DNA from: Nemertoderma westbladi
Taxonomy: Eukaryota; Xenacoelomorpha; Nemertodermatida; Nemertodermatidae
NCBI GenBank assembly: GCA_032718475.1
Contig: JAUCBJ010003864.1
Span: 1 to 27,104, forward strand
Length of the DNA stretch: 27,104 nt
Direction: 5' to 3'
Shown piece after piece: positions 1-8,711 of this stretch; within the stretch, counting starts at the first letter, position 1; each line of letters opens with the position of its first letter. The notes beneath the pieces are model-generated. The model had not been told where the DNA came from and searched no databases. It saw only the letters and a list, made by a program, of their open reading frames with translations. The position numbers and the translations under genes are program-made.

Positions 1-1
1 C

Positions 2-601
2 CCCAGTATTCGCCATAACGAGGTACGGGACTATTTAGCTGAGTTGCTCAACGAGGTGGCCCATGATGTTGAGAGTGAACCCGGTCTACAACAAGTAGAG
101 AGCGAGGAATTTCGGCTGGCGAGCACCTCAAGGGACCCGGATGCGCGGCTGGATGTAGCGGCGTGCGGGGTCTGGGGCGGGAGGTTCGAGAAAGTATACG
201 TGGACGTAAAGATATTCAACCCGCTGTGCTCCTCTAACCCCCATTCCATTTCGTCCGCGTATCAGAAGCACGAGAGGGAGAAACGACGAAAATACGAGGA
301 GAGGATAAATGAGATCGAGCATGGAGGTTTCTGCCCGTTCATCATGGCTACCACAGGGGGCGCTAGCAGAAGCGCGCATGCGCTCATAAATCGAATATCG
401 CTCCTCCTCTCAGTCAAGCGGGATTCTCCCTATTCGCAGACCGTGTCTCTCGTGCGGACGAAGTTAAACTTTGCCCTGCTGCGGTCCGCTCTAATGTGTC
501 TGAGGGGCGCCCGCACACCAAAGACCCGGCAGTCCACACAATCGCTGAGGGAAACCGGTATCCTCTGCGCGGTAGCCGAAGGTCTGGAGGTGCGGGCGTA
601 G
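2..601 (+). CDS. C-terminal fragment of a mobile-element protein, nuclease-like domain
   Basis: The frame is open from the left edge of the window (codon at 2) to TAG at 599-601, about 199 residues, so the real start lies outside; the TTG at 44 is only internal. Residues 4-10 read RHNEVRD, followed by an ARLDVAA block (around residues 48-54), VYVDVKIFNP (65-74; DVK at nt 203-211), a HEREKRRKYEERI stretch, FIMATTGG, and a helical tail with SLLLSVKR and FALLRSALMCLRGAR. From memory this order matches the C-terminal part of large, poorly characterised proteins that carry a reverse transcriptase upstream and are frequent in cnidarian and other invertebrate genomes. The D...DVK arrangement suggests a PD-(D/E)XK-type nuclease fold; that is inference. 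No frameshift or internal stop is seen, so the copy may be young. The upstream reverse transcriptase is not in the window. It could instead be a host-domesticated copy. Confidence 0.7.
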   Translation, partial: PSIRHNEVRDYLAELLNEVAHDVESEPGLQQVESEEFRLASTSRDPDARLDVAACGVWGGRFEKVYVDVKIFNPLCSSNPHSISSAYQKHEREKRRKYEERINEIEHGGFCPFIMATTGGASRSAHALINRISLLLSVKRDSPYSQTVSLVRTKLNFALLRSALMCLRGARTPKTRQSTQSLRETGILCAVAEGLEVRA

Positions 602-756
602 GGGAATGTGGGACTGGCTTATTTTTTTTTTTTATTGGTGGAGGGTACTACACAATTCGATGGCCTAGTAAATTTATCTATCTTATGTCCAATGTGCAGA
701 GCAGTATTATTGATATGAAAATATAAATAAACGTAGTACCACGGGTAGAAAAAAAA
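602..756. other. 3' flank of the mobile-element ORF
   Basis: Short AT-rich stretch with a T run at about 620-633 and an A run at about 749-756, lying between the mobile-element stop codon and the minisatellite. It could be the element's 3' untranslated tail. No gene is visible. Confidence 0.4.
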
Positions 757-1115
757 CTCTGGGACACGATGTCCCAGTACTCTGGTACATGATGTCCCAG
801 TACTCTGGGAACGGATGTCCCAGTACTCTGGGGCAGGATGTCCCAGTACTCTGGGACAGGATGTCCCAGTACTCTGGGACAGGATGTCCCAGTACGCCGG
901 GAAACGATGTCCCAGTACTCTGGGACACGATGTCCCCGTACGCTTGACGCTGGGACACGATCTCGCAGTACGCGGGGTACGATGTCACAGTACTCTGGGA
1001 CACGATGTCCCAGTGCTCTGTGACACGATGTCCCAGTACTCTGGGACACGATGTCCCAGTACTCTGGGACACGATGTCCCAGTACTCTGGGACACGATGT
1101 CCCAGTACTGTGGAG
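757..1115. repeat. 23-bp palindromic minisatellite, about 15 copies
   Basis: Units start at 757, 780, 803, 826, 849, 872, 895, 918, 941, 971, 993, 1016, 1039, 1062 and 1085, then fade out near 1115. The consensus contains TGTCCCAGTACTCTGGGACA: two 8-base arms (TGTCCCAG / CTGGGACA) around TACT. Taken in the other phase, TGGGACA-CGA-TGTCCCA is also a stem. The unit at 941 is 30 bp and the one at 971 is 22 bp; the rest are 23 bp. The last three complete units are identical, suggesting recent expansion at the right end. Open frames on both strands here are by-products of the repeat. Confidence 0.95.
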
Positions 1116-1240
1116 CAAATATTGGAACTTGAAATACAAGTTAACTCATCAACATGGATGGGCGCTTCTAATTATAACACGATCTGGGATATGGGATTTC
1201 ACGTAATCGAATTGAAGTTTAACTCTACACTGATATGATA
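1116..1240. other. Unique spacer, nothing recognised
   Basis: AT-rich single-copy-looking sequence between the minisatellite and the duplicated segment. I see no gene, RNA or element signature. Confidence 0.5.
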
Positions 1241-2796
1241 ACACGTTCGTGGGGCCTTCGCGCAGCACGAGGCCCAGTTATTAGATACAAATTAAAATTG
1301 AGCGACTGTATCACAAAATCAGGTTTTGAGAAATTTACCCACACCACCAATCAATCAAAGAAAGGGGGACAGTACGTGTTCACCCCCTTTAATCCCCCCC
1401 CCCCCCCCCCCCAACCTTCCCAACCACCAATACATAACCGGGACATCTACCACCCACGGAAGGGTAGCACGAACTTATTTCCAATCGCACGTTAAATATG
1501 CAAAGCCAGGTGGTTTATAGGAATATAATAAACGCAGTACTCGTTTTCATTATAAGCCTCTTTGCGTTCGTCCTGTTTTGTATTTAAATATATTTCTTAA
1601 ACGCAGGCTGACGATATTTATAATAATAATAACTAGGGATGCGATCAATATGTGAAGCCAGGTGGTTTATATAATAATTTAGTCAACGAGGTACTCGTCT
1701 TCATTATATGCCTCGTTGCGCTCGTCGCTTGTCCTGTTTTGTCATAAAATATTTTTCCTAAACGCAGACTGACGATCTTTATACAGTTATAACTATGCGA
1801 AGTTTCGAAACTGTGCGATACATCTATGTGGAGATGTGTGATATGTGGAGATGTGTGATACAACGCCAACGCATCTTATGCCGATGTAGTAATATGGGTA
1901 TTGAAATAATATTAAATCAATGTACACTCTTAAAGCTGCAGCGAAAAAATGTAGCTAATTTCCTAGGTTACATATAAAATAATAATATTATTTTTAAGAA
2001 CATTAATTTTACTACTTTGCAAAAATTCAATTAAAAAATAACCAGACATATACATTGTGGAATAAACTATTTCAGATAAGCCTACACAACAGCCATGCCA
2101 TGGATGGTATTTATGTTATTATATCTGTCATTTACCTGAGATAGCAATACAACACTTATAGTAGAGTCAATACAGGAAAGATGTTGGGATGTTGGAATGC
2201 TGCCTGGGCTGGAATAGCAATACTGGTTGCCTATTACAGTACAATTCCTCTCTGGTTAGTCTACAGCCACAACTCCAAGCTAGCTCCACACCAGCAGAGA
2301 CATGACCAATAATCATTCCCAGCAACTAGCTGCTGCCTTACACACACATCCTTCCATCTTACCAGCATGTTAGCCAATAAATGAGCAGTATTTAATGAGA
2401 ATCAATTTTTTATGACGTTTTAATTACTTTAGATCAATTAAAGACACAATTAATAAAGCAAATCACTTGAACTAATTAAAAACTATAATAGAATGGGGTA
2501 TGTGGATTACATCTGTATAATTTTTAATTATAATTATTTAAATCTTATACTGTAAAACAATTAATTTCCTTTAAAAGGCAGGTTGAAAATGGTGTTTTTA
2601 CCGTAATAACTTAATTAACTAATTAACTGCTATTATCTTAGCTTCTCGAAGGCCACAAGGAAATTCTACTTGGAAAATTTCTAAACTTTTGCCAAACAAC
2701 ATGTGTACCAAGTTTGGATAGATTTCATCAAAGATTGGCCGAGTTATTAACGTTTAAAATTGAACACTGCAAAAAAAGCGACAGAACGACAGAACG
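1241..2796. repeat. First copy of a ~1.55-kb head-to-tail duplication
   Basis: This segment, starting ACACGTTCGTGGGGCC, is repeated almost base for base at 2797-4339. It holds a C19 tract (1394-1412), a diverged internal 152-bp duplication, and AT-rich noncoding sequence. It ends with ACCAAGTTTGGATAGATTTC and a short GACAGAAC repeat. A tail of this kind (CCAAGTTT...ATTTCATCAAA followed by a GACAGAAC-type microsatellite) is common at the 3' ends of invertebrate transposable elements, so the unit may be a nonautonomous element; that is inference. The 60-75 codon open frames here show no family resemblance. Confidence 0.92.
1496..1799. repeat. Diverged 152-bp tandem pair (in duplication copy 1)
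   Basis: 1496-1647 and 1648-1799 share the order AGCCAGGTGGTTTATA, a GTACTCGT(T/C)TTCATTATA block, GCCTC(T/G)TTGCG, GTCCTGTTTTGT, and AAACGCAG(G/A)CTGACGAT. They differ by scattered substitutions and small indels. This is an older duplication nested in the recent 1.55-kb one. Confidence 0.85.
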
Positions 2797-4339
2797 ACAC
2801 GTTCGTGGGGCCTTCGCGCAGCACGAGGCCCAGTTATTAGATACAAATTAAAATTGAGCGACTGTATCACAAAATCAGGTTTTGAGAAATTTACCCACAC
2901 CACCAATCAATCAAAGAAAGGGGGACAGTACGTGTTCACCCCCTTTAATCCCCCCCCCCCAACCTTCCCAACCACCAATACATAACCGGGACATCTACCA
3001 CCCACGGAAGGGTAGCACGAACTTATTTCCAATCGCACGTTAAATATGCAAAGCCAGGTGGTTTATAGGAATATAATAAACGCAGTACTCGTTTTCATTA
3101 TAAGCCTCTTTGCGTTCGTCCTGTTTTGTATTTAAATATATTTCTTAAACGCAGGCTGACGATATTTATAATAATAATAACTAGGGATGCGATCAATATG
3201 TGAAGCCAGGTGGTTTATATAATAATTTAGTCAACGAGGTACTCGTCTTCATTATATGCCTCGTTGCGCTCGTCGCTTGTCCTGTTTTGTCATAAAATAT
3301 TTTTCCTAAACGCAGACTGACGATCTTTATACAGTTATAACTATGCGAAGTTTCGAAACTGTGCGATACATCTATGTGGAGATGTGTGATATGTGGAGAT
3401 GTGTGATACAACGCCAACGCATCTTATGCCGATGTAGTAATATGGGTATTGAAATAATATTAAATCAATGTACACTCTTAAAGCTGCAGCGAAAAAATGT
3501 AGCTAATTTCCTAGGTTACATATAAAATAATAATATTATTTTTAAGAACATTAATTTTACTACTTTGCAAAAATTCAATTAAAAAATAACCAGACATATA
3601 CATTGTGGAATAAACTATTTCAGATAAGCCTACACAACAGCCATGCCATGGATGGTATTTATGTTATTATATCTGTCATTTACCTGAGATAGCAATACAA
3701 CACTTATAGTAGAGTCAATACAGGAAGGATGTTGGGATGTTGGAATGCTGCCTGGGCTGGAATAGCAATACTGGTTGCCTATTACAATTTCTCTCTGGTT
3801 AGTCTACAGCCACAACTCCAAGCTAGCTCCATACCAGCAGAGACATGACCAATAATCATTCCCAGCAACTAGCTGCTGCCTTACACACACATCCTTCCAT
3901 CTTACCAGCATGTTAGCCAATAAATGAGCAGTATTTAATGAGAATCAATTTTTTATGACGTTTTAATTACTTTAGATCAATTAAAGACACAATTAATAAA
4001 GCAAATCACTTGAACTAATTAAAAACTATAATAGAATGGGGTATGTGGATTACATCTGTATAATTTTTAATTATAATTATTTAAATCTTATACTGTAAAA
4101 CAATTAATTTCCTTTAAAAGGCAGGTTGAAAATGGTGTTTTTACCGTAATAACTTAATTAACTAATTAACTGCTATTATCTTAGCTTCTCGAAGGCCACA
4201 AGGAAATTCTACTTGGAAAATTTCTAAACTTTTGCCAAACAACATGTGTACCAAGTTTGGATAGATTTCATCAAAGATTGGCCGAGTTATTAACGTTTAA
4301 AATTGAACACTGCAAAAAAAGCGACAGAACGACAGAACG
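2797..4339. repeat. Second copy of the ~1.55-kb head-to-tail duplication
   Basis: Direct copy of 1241-2796. Visible differences: the C tract is 11 instead of 19 bases, a five-base deletion occurs in the ATTACA...TCTCTCTGG stretch (about 3786), and there are a few substitutions (for example GGAAAG to GGAAGG near 3727, and CTCCACACC to CTCCATACC near 3830). The offset between copies changes from 1556 to 1548 to 1543 accordingly. Such closeness means a very recent duplication, or an assembly that laid two alleles end to end. Confidence 0.92.
3044..3347. repeat. Diverged 152-bp tandem pair (in duplication copy 2)
   Basis: Same pair as at 1496-1799, carried along by the larger duplication (3044-3195 and 3196-3347). 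Confidence 0.85.
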
Positions 4340-4340
4340 A

Positions 4341-4412
4341 CGTGGCTCGCCCCACAGGTTGATTAATGGTACCACTACGCTAAGGCTCACTCACTTCGTG
4401 GCTCGCCCCACA
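4341..4412. repeat. 16-bp direct repeat CGTGGCTCGCCCCACA, two copies
   Basis: Exact copies at 4341-4356 and 4397-4412, 56 bp apart, directly after the 1.55-kb duplication. The reverse complement begins TGTGGGGC, recalling the CGTGGGGCC near the start of each 1.55-kb copy, so these may be remnants of element ends. Confidence 0.75.
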
Positions 4413-5074
4413 TATAGTAAAATCGGTTTGCGTAACAGTGATTTTACTCAATGTGTGACTTGATACATTTAGGTAACTCGATACAGAAAGTTATACTTTT
4501 TATTTCACAGATTGTGGGTGATTGCGTGATTTTATGATAAAAATTGAAATATTAGAAGATGTCTGAATAAATTGTTTGTCAATTAGTAAACTAAATTTTG
4601 TCATTGCTTTGTATTTGTGATCACCATAGCCAAAAATGCATTTTTCAAATTTTCCATGTCAAAATATAGGTTGAATTTTTGACACTGACACTAACGGATA
4701 ATGTTTTTCAAAAATTATTTTTACAGATGAAAATAGATGAGTTTGAATATTATGTTCCAAAAAAATTCTCAAACTTTCATATGAATTGGCGGTGCAGCGC
4801 CCGTTTTTTGAAAGGGTATCTAAAATTAGTGTGACTTGCACAGCAATTCAGTAGCCTAAGGTAGTACTGAATATTGTAGCAGTCCTAAATGTAGAAAAAC
4901 AATTTAGTTTTAAGTTATTTTTTATTTTGCTATAACTATAGATCCTCGGTAGGTGTTCTTTTATTTGTTCTTTTTTTAAAACTTCCAGGTGTATCAAGTA
5001 ACCCCCACAGCCTACAACATGATCCAAACACCAAACTCATTCACAGAATTCTATTATTGCGGAAAATTTGCTTG
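4413..5074. other. AT-rich stretch with scattered GTGACTTGATACA motifs
   Basis: Noncoding-looking. GTGACTTGATACA occurs at 4455-4467, a relative GGTAACTCGATACA at about 4472-4485, and an inverted relative TGTATCAAGTAA at 4990-5001. With the stem-loop at 5075-5112 these suggest the subterminal repeats of a small nonautonomous DNA element of about 650 bp. No transposase or other gene is seen. Confidence 0.4.
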
Positions 5075-5112
5075 TGTATCAAGTCACCCCTTTCTGTGGG
5101 TGACTTGATACA
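5075..5112. repeat. Perfect 15-bp stem-loop
   Basis: Arms TGTATCAAGTCACCC (5075-5089) and GGGTGACTTGATACA (5098-5112), with an 8-base loop. The arm sequence is the recurring motif of the preceding 650 bp. Confidence 0.9.
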
Positions 5113-5126
5113 GATGGTTAAAAAAA

Positions 5127-5167
5127 CCACTAGACTAAGGACCTCAGAAAGTGCATTAGTCTAGTGG
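5127..5167. repeat. Perfect 12-bp stem-loop
   Basis: Arms CCACTAGACTAA (5127-5138) and TTAGTCTAGTGG (5156-5167), with a 17-base loop. It lies only 14 bp after the 15-bp stem-loop, so the two may belong to one element end. Confidence 0.88.
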
Positions 5168-5970
5168 AGTAGTAATCATCCCGACTATAAGTGTCTTGTA
5201 TATGGAATGGGAAAATTACAAATTCACTTGAAAAAAATACAACACAAAACGCCCTTTTTGTAGGGTGAAAAAATTGCCTCCACTGGTACGCAAACCAATT
5301 ATTACCTAAAATAAAATAAGCTATTGAACTATTTTATAGATTAATAGTGATCATCTCATCACCCAACATGGGATGGAATCGAAGTTGGGTTGCGAGGAGA
5401 AAGAAACAGCTGCTGGCACTGGACGTTTGGGAGCTGCGAATGATTGGCTAGCTGTGCTAAAGTTACACCGGGAAGTAGGCCCATGTGAAATATTATATAC
5501 CAGACACCAGACTTTATGCTGTTATATTTACCTTTGCAGTTTACCCTCATGTGAAGAATACAAGGTTTTTACTAAAAGCCCAGGTCACAGAACGGCTGAA
5601 TCTAACCAAAACAATAAAAGAGTTATATCTGTACAGGTTATAAGATAGAATTATTCACATGGGCGGGAACTATTTCTTCGGAAAATCCTCAAAAATATTT
5701 CGGGTAAACCCTATATCGAGGGATGGGTTAACCCCCAATTTTTTCTAGGATAACAGGATATAAGGATGGGTTTGGAGTAAAAGTCCACAACATCAACCAC
5801 AATAACTACAACAACCACAACCATAAATAATGACAACAATAACATTTAAAGGACACCAATACAAACGATTATTCATTTAGATTTAGGCACTGTCAGTTTC
5901 TTTGGAGGCCGGAGGCCGTGGAAAAACTGCTTTTACTATTTCGAGGAAATGTGGATTACAAAGAGGATAA
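5168..5970. other. Intergenic stretch without a supported gene
   Basis: Contains a 91-codon open frame at 5373-5648 (+) and an overlapping 63-codon frame on the other strand. Neither shows a recognisable domain and they overlap antisense, so I do not call them. An acceptor-like TTTACCTTTGCAG lies at about 5528-5540. 5785-5850 is low-complexity CAACAACCACAA-type sequence. Confidence 0.4.
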
Positions 5971-6628
5971 AATAATTATTAATTACAAGGGAAAAAAGTA
6001 GAACTTTTTTTCACTATTCTCGAGGAATTTTATTTATCGAGCAGCCGAGCTAATAAAGGCAAAGGGTCGAGAGAATATTGAACAAAAAATGTTCTACGTT
6101 TTTATCCCCCTGTAATACGTAATTTTATTCTTAAACTTTTTGTTGCTCAATTCTTTAATAAACGTTAGAGCGATATAGTGTTACAAAATAAATTGAACTG
6201 TAGTACTTTAATATATATTGCTTCCATATTTACTGCGATTCCAATTATTGTACTCTTCAACTAAATTATGCTGCTTCCTTACTCAATGTTAAAATAATTG
6301 GGTGTTCTCGAATATTTTTACTTAACTAGAGAGCGGCCTAACAAGCAATATAGTACAATACTACCATGGCCATGATACTACAGTTAAATTTATTTTGTAA
6401 CACTATATCGCTATATTATTAATTATAATATTATTAATGAATTAAGCAATAAAAAGTACCAATATAAGAATAAAATTACATTACGTATTACATGGGAAAA
6501 AAACATAATTTTTTTCGATATTCTCACGACCCTTTACAGCTTCATTAAGCTCGCTGTCGCTCGGTAAATAAAATGCTTCGAGAATAGTGAAACAAAGTTT
6601 TTTCCCATTTAATAAATTATTATTATTA
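5971..6628. mobile_element. Foldback element with ~250-285 bp inverted arms
   Basis: The left arm (about 5971-6223) matches the reverse complement of the right arm (about 6343-6628) along its whole length, with substitutions and small indels. Blocks seen in both include CGAGAATAGTGAAA, AAGAATAAAATTAC, TACGTATTACA, TTTGTAACACTATATCGCT, AACTGTAGTA and AAGCAATATA. A spacer of about 119 bp separates the arms. No protein is encoded. This is the form of a foldback or long-TIR nonautonomous DNA element, or an old inverted duplication. I could not define a target-site duplication. Confidence 0.8.
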
Positions 6629-6669
6629 AACGCATTATTTTTGGAAGATATTACTCTTTGTCCGCAAAT

Positions 6670-6684
6670 GGGGGGGGGGGGGGG
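6670..6684. repeat. G15 homopolymer
   Basis: Run of 15 G in otherwise AT-rich sequence. Sister runs are C19 at 1394-1412, C11 at 2950-2960 and G19 at 7835-7853. Confidence 0.95.
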
Positions 6685-6699
6685 CATTAATTAGTGTCC

Positions 6700-6727
6700 T
6701 TATTGTCCGCACTTTTACGGACAATAA
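6700..6727. repeat. Perfect 10-bp stem-loop
   Basis: Arms TTATTGTCCG (6700-6709) and CGGACAATAA (6718-6727), with an 8-base loop, just after the G15 run. Confidence 0.85.
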
Positions 6728-6812
6728 AGGGGATATTTTAACGGAAATATATTAAAAGATGAAGATTATAAATTACTCGCTATGTTCAAATCTAAAATCT
6801 AACACCACACTG

Positions 6813-6888
6813 AAATTAATCGTAAATGTATCAATGTTAATGTTGAATGCAAATTAATCGTAAATGTATCAATGTTAATGTTGAATGC
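6813..6888. repeat. Exact tandem duplication of 38 bp
   Basis: 6813-6850 and 6851-6888 are identical, each starting AAATTAATCGTAAATG and ending GTTGAATGC. Confidence 0.95.
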
Positions 6889-6901
6889 AAATACTTTTCA
6901 G

Positions 6902-7140
6902 ATAATAAAGTAGCTGGCTACTTAATGAGCAAATGACACACGTCGCAGTAAAGTATCCATCCAGGCTCCCATTAAATAAGGTGAGTAACACTTCCCTAAA
7001 TGCCATTATATTGGTGTCACCATGTCTCCTCTCTCTCTCCCTTTCTCGCCATTGGTTATACAAACATACTACTGTAATCTCTTTTTCTGTCTTTAGGGCT
7101 GTACAGTACACTCACCCACAAGGCAGTTCTTACTAAGCCT
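6902..7140 (+). other. Possible pair of exons of an unrecognised transcript
   Basis: TTTTCAG (ends 6901) and AAG|GTGAGT (donor at 6981) bracket 6902-6980. A pyrimidine-rich TTTTTCTGTCTTTAG (ends 7096) and GTAAGT (donor at 7141) bracket 7097-7140. An ATG at 6933 reads 16 codons to the donor in phase 0 and continues openly through the second segment. All three frames of the first segment contain stops, so if coding, translation must start inside it. I recognise no family and no further exon. Chance occurrence of splice-like sites is possible, as is a noncoding RNA. Confidence 0.25.
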
Positions 7141-7318
7141 GTAAGTAGGTCTTATACAGTACGCTACTGAATCATTGAATGTCATCGGGATTATTGCCAA
7201 GTTTGAGTCTGGGGATATTATTGTCTAGACTTTACAGTTAACATGAGGATTACAATTACTACTATACGAAGAATAATACTTATTAATTATTATATATATG
7301 TATACTCTTCCTCCGAAG

Positions 7319-7594
7319 GCCGTCACATCCGGCTGTGATAAAATCCCAATCACCCATAAAGACATATCCATCATCTCATCATCATAATAGTAAAAAGATA
7401 ATGGTAATTGGTAGGGTAAAATTGTTTACGGACAAACGAAGGCAAATTAATACGACTTTGGCATGGGGCATTTCTAGCCGAGTGAGTTGGGTTTGCTTAA
7501 CGTTGAATATTGTTTTTAATCTATCTATATATCTATCTATAATTAATCTATCTTGATTTTATCCTCACGGCTTACTTCGCTCGCTCATGACGGC
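7319..7594. mobile_element. Possible small MITE with imperfect inverted ends
   Basis: The left end has GCCGTCA at 7319-7325, then GGCTGTGATAAAATC. The right end has GATTTTATCCTCACGGC (from 7555) and TGACGGC at 7588-7594, that is, the same two blocks in inverted order, with a longer gap on the right. The interior includes a TCTA microsatellite (about 7520-7552). No coding capacity and no clear target-site duplication. Confidence 0.35.
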
Positions 7595-7834
7595 GTTGTT
7601 CTTATTTTTCAATTTTAGTCGGGTGATTGGATCCCTAGGATAAATCATAATCACCACTACTTGTATTAGTACGTAGTAATGCATTGTATACCGAAGATTT
7701 AAATTGAGCACATTCACTGATGTCCTATAGATTTTAATTCCAACTAGGGTGTGAATGACACGTGGAATATAACTAAGATTAAAGATATACGGGACAACAT
7801 GTGTGAGTGAACAAATACACTTCTCATTACAGAT

Positions 7835-7853
7835 GGGGGGGGGGGGGGGGGGG
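7835..7853. repeat. G19 homopolymer
   Basis: Run of 19 G immediately upstream of the first unit of the diverged ~290-bp duplication. Confidence 0.95.
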
Positions 7854-7859
7854 ACGACT

Positions 7860-8376
7860 GGACGCTATAAAATGCATCCCTCTCCAGGGGAAATTCGACG
7901 CAAATATCTGCTGATTACTCTCATAAATATAACTTTAACCTGTTCTATTGCGTTTAGTTTATTGTTTTGGTTAAAATTACGTGCCACTTTAACCTGCCTC
8001 TTTCCCTAAATTGAGAATTTAATATTGAGGCGGGATATTTATTCGCCAATATGGGATTTGCGTCCAGTCCCCGCCCCCTGTCTCTCTAATTATTACCCTC
8101 ATTGATATTGTTCATTCATATTAACCCTACAGAAAGGTGGCAACTTTCGTCGCAATAAAAATTCATCCCTCTCCAGTGAAAATTCGACGCAAATAACAGC
8201 TGAGTTCTGAGTACGCCCTAAAATTAAACTGCAACCTGTTCTGAGTTTCGTTTATTGCTTTGGTTATATTAATGTGCCATTGTAACCTGCTCCATTCCCT
8301 AATTTGAGAATTTAACATTGAGGCGGGATATTAATGCGCCGAGGTGAGATTTGCATCAAGTTTCCCCACTGTCTCT
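7860..8376. repeat. Diverged direct duplication, period about 290 bp
   Basis: Copy A (about 7860-8095) and copy B (about 8150-8376) share in order: CATCCCTCTCCAG, AAATTCGACGCAAATA, AACCTGTTCT, GTTTATTG, TTGGTTA, TGCCA, AACCTGC, CTAA(A)TTGAGAATTTAA, ATTGAGGCGGGATATT and CTGTCTCT. Identity is clearly below that of the recent duplications. No protein is encoded. It looks like two copies of a dispersed repeat, of unknown family. Confidence 0.8.
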
Positions 8377-8398
8377 AACCCTTCATAGTTGTGTATAT

Positions 8399-8706
8399 TA
8401 CGGAAGCCTAAAGCGGACAGCAAACTTCTCACATTGGGGTGTGTGTGTGGTTGGCGGGATTGCACATCATCCTCTCACATACATTGGGGGGTTAGGTGCG
8501 TGTGAGTGAGAAACTTCACGTCACCCTCACACAAACAAAGTAATGTGTGATCGAGTTAGGGTTTTTCGATCACCCTAAAGATCCGACCTCTCGTTTTTCC
8601 CCCCTCCCAACCCTAACTCGATTATGTTCACCCCGGTGATCTGGGCCCGTAACTATCTTTGTAGAAGTAATGTGTGAAGTTTGCTGTCCTCTTTGGGCTT
8701 CCGTAG
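8399..8706. mobile_element. 308-bp MITE with 37-bp TIRs and TATAT target duplication
   Basis: The left TIR (8399-8435) begins TACGGAAGCC and the right TIR (8669-8705) is its reverse complement with only 3 mismatches in 37 positions. TATAT flanks both sides (8394-8398 and 8707-8711) and fits a target-site duplication of 4-5 bp; the extra G at 8706 leaves the exact boundary open by one base. The interior carries a second perfect inverted repeat, ATCGAGTTAGGGTT (8550-8563) and AACCCTAACTCGAT (8609-8622). No transposase is encoded, so it would be mobilised in trans. I do not assign a superfamily. Confidence 0.88.
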
Positions 8707-8711
8707 TATAT

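Noticed and set aside
678-1139. Repetitive 153-, 121- and 105-codon frames on both strands over the 23-bp minisatellite
   Set aside because: Open on both strands and in several frames because the 23-bp unit lacks stops; no gene-like sequence outside the repeat.
4257-4463. 68-codon frame starting with FHQRLAELL
   Set aside because: It reads through the TE-tail motif, the GACAGAAC repeat and the 16-bp repeats; no coding signal.
5359-5648. Overlapping 91-codon (+) and 63-codon (-) frames
   Set aside because: Antisense to each other, no recognisable domain, and no supporting splice context that keeps the frame.
7142-7228. Short open stretch ending ESGDIIV before TAG
   Set aside because: About 28 codons between two stops, no start codon and no homologue recognised; too short to support.
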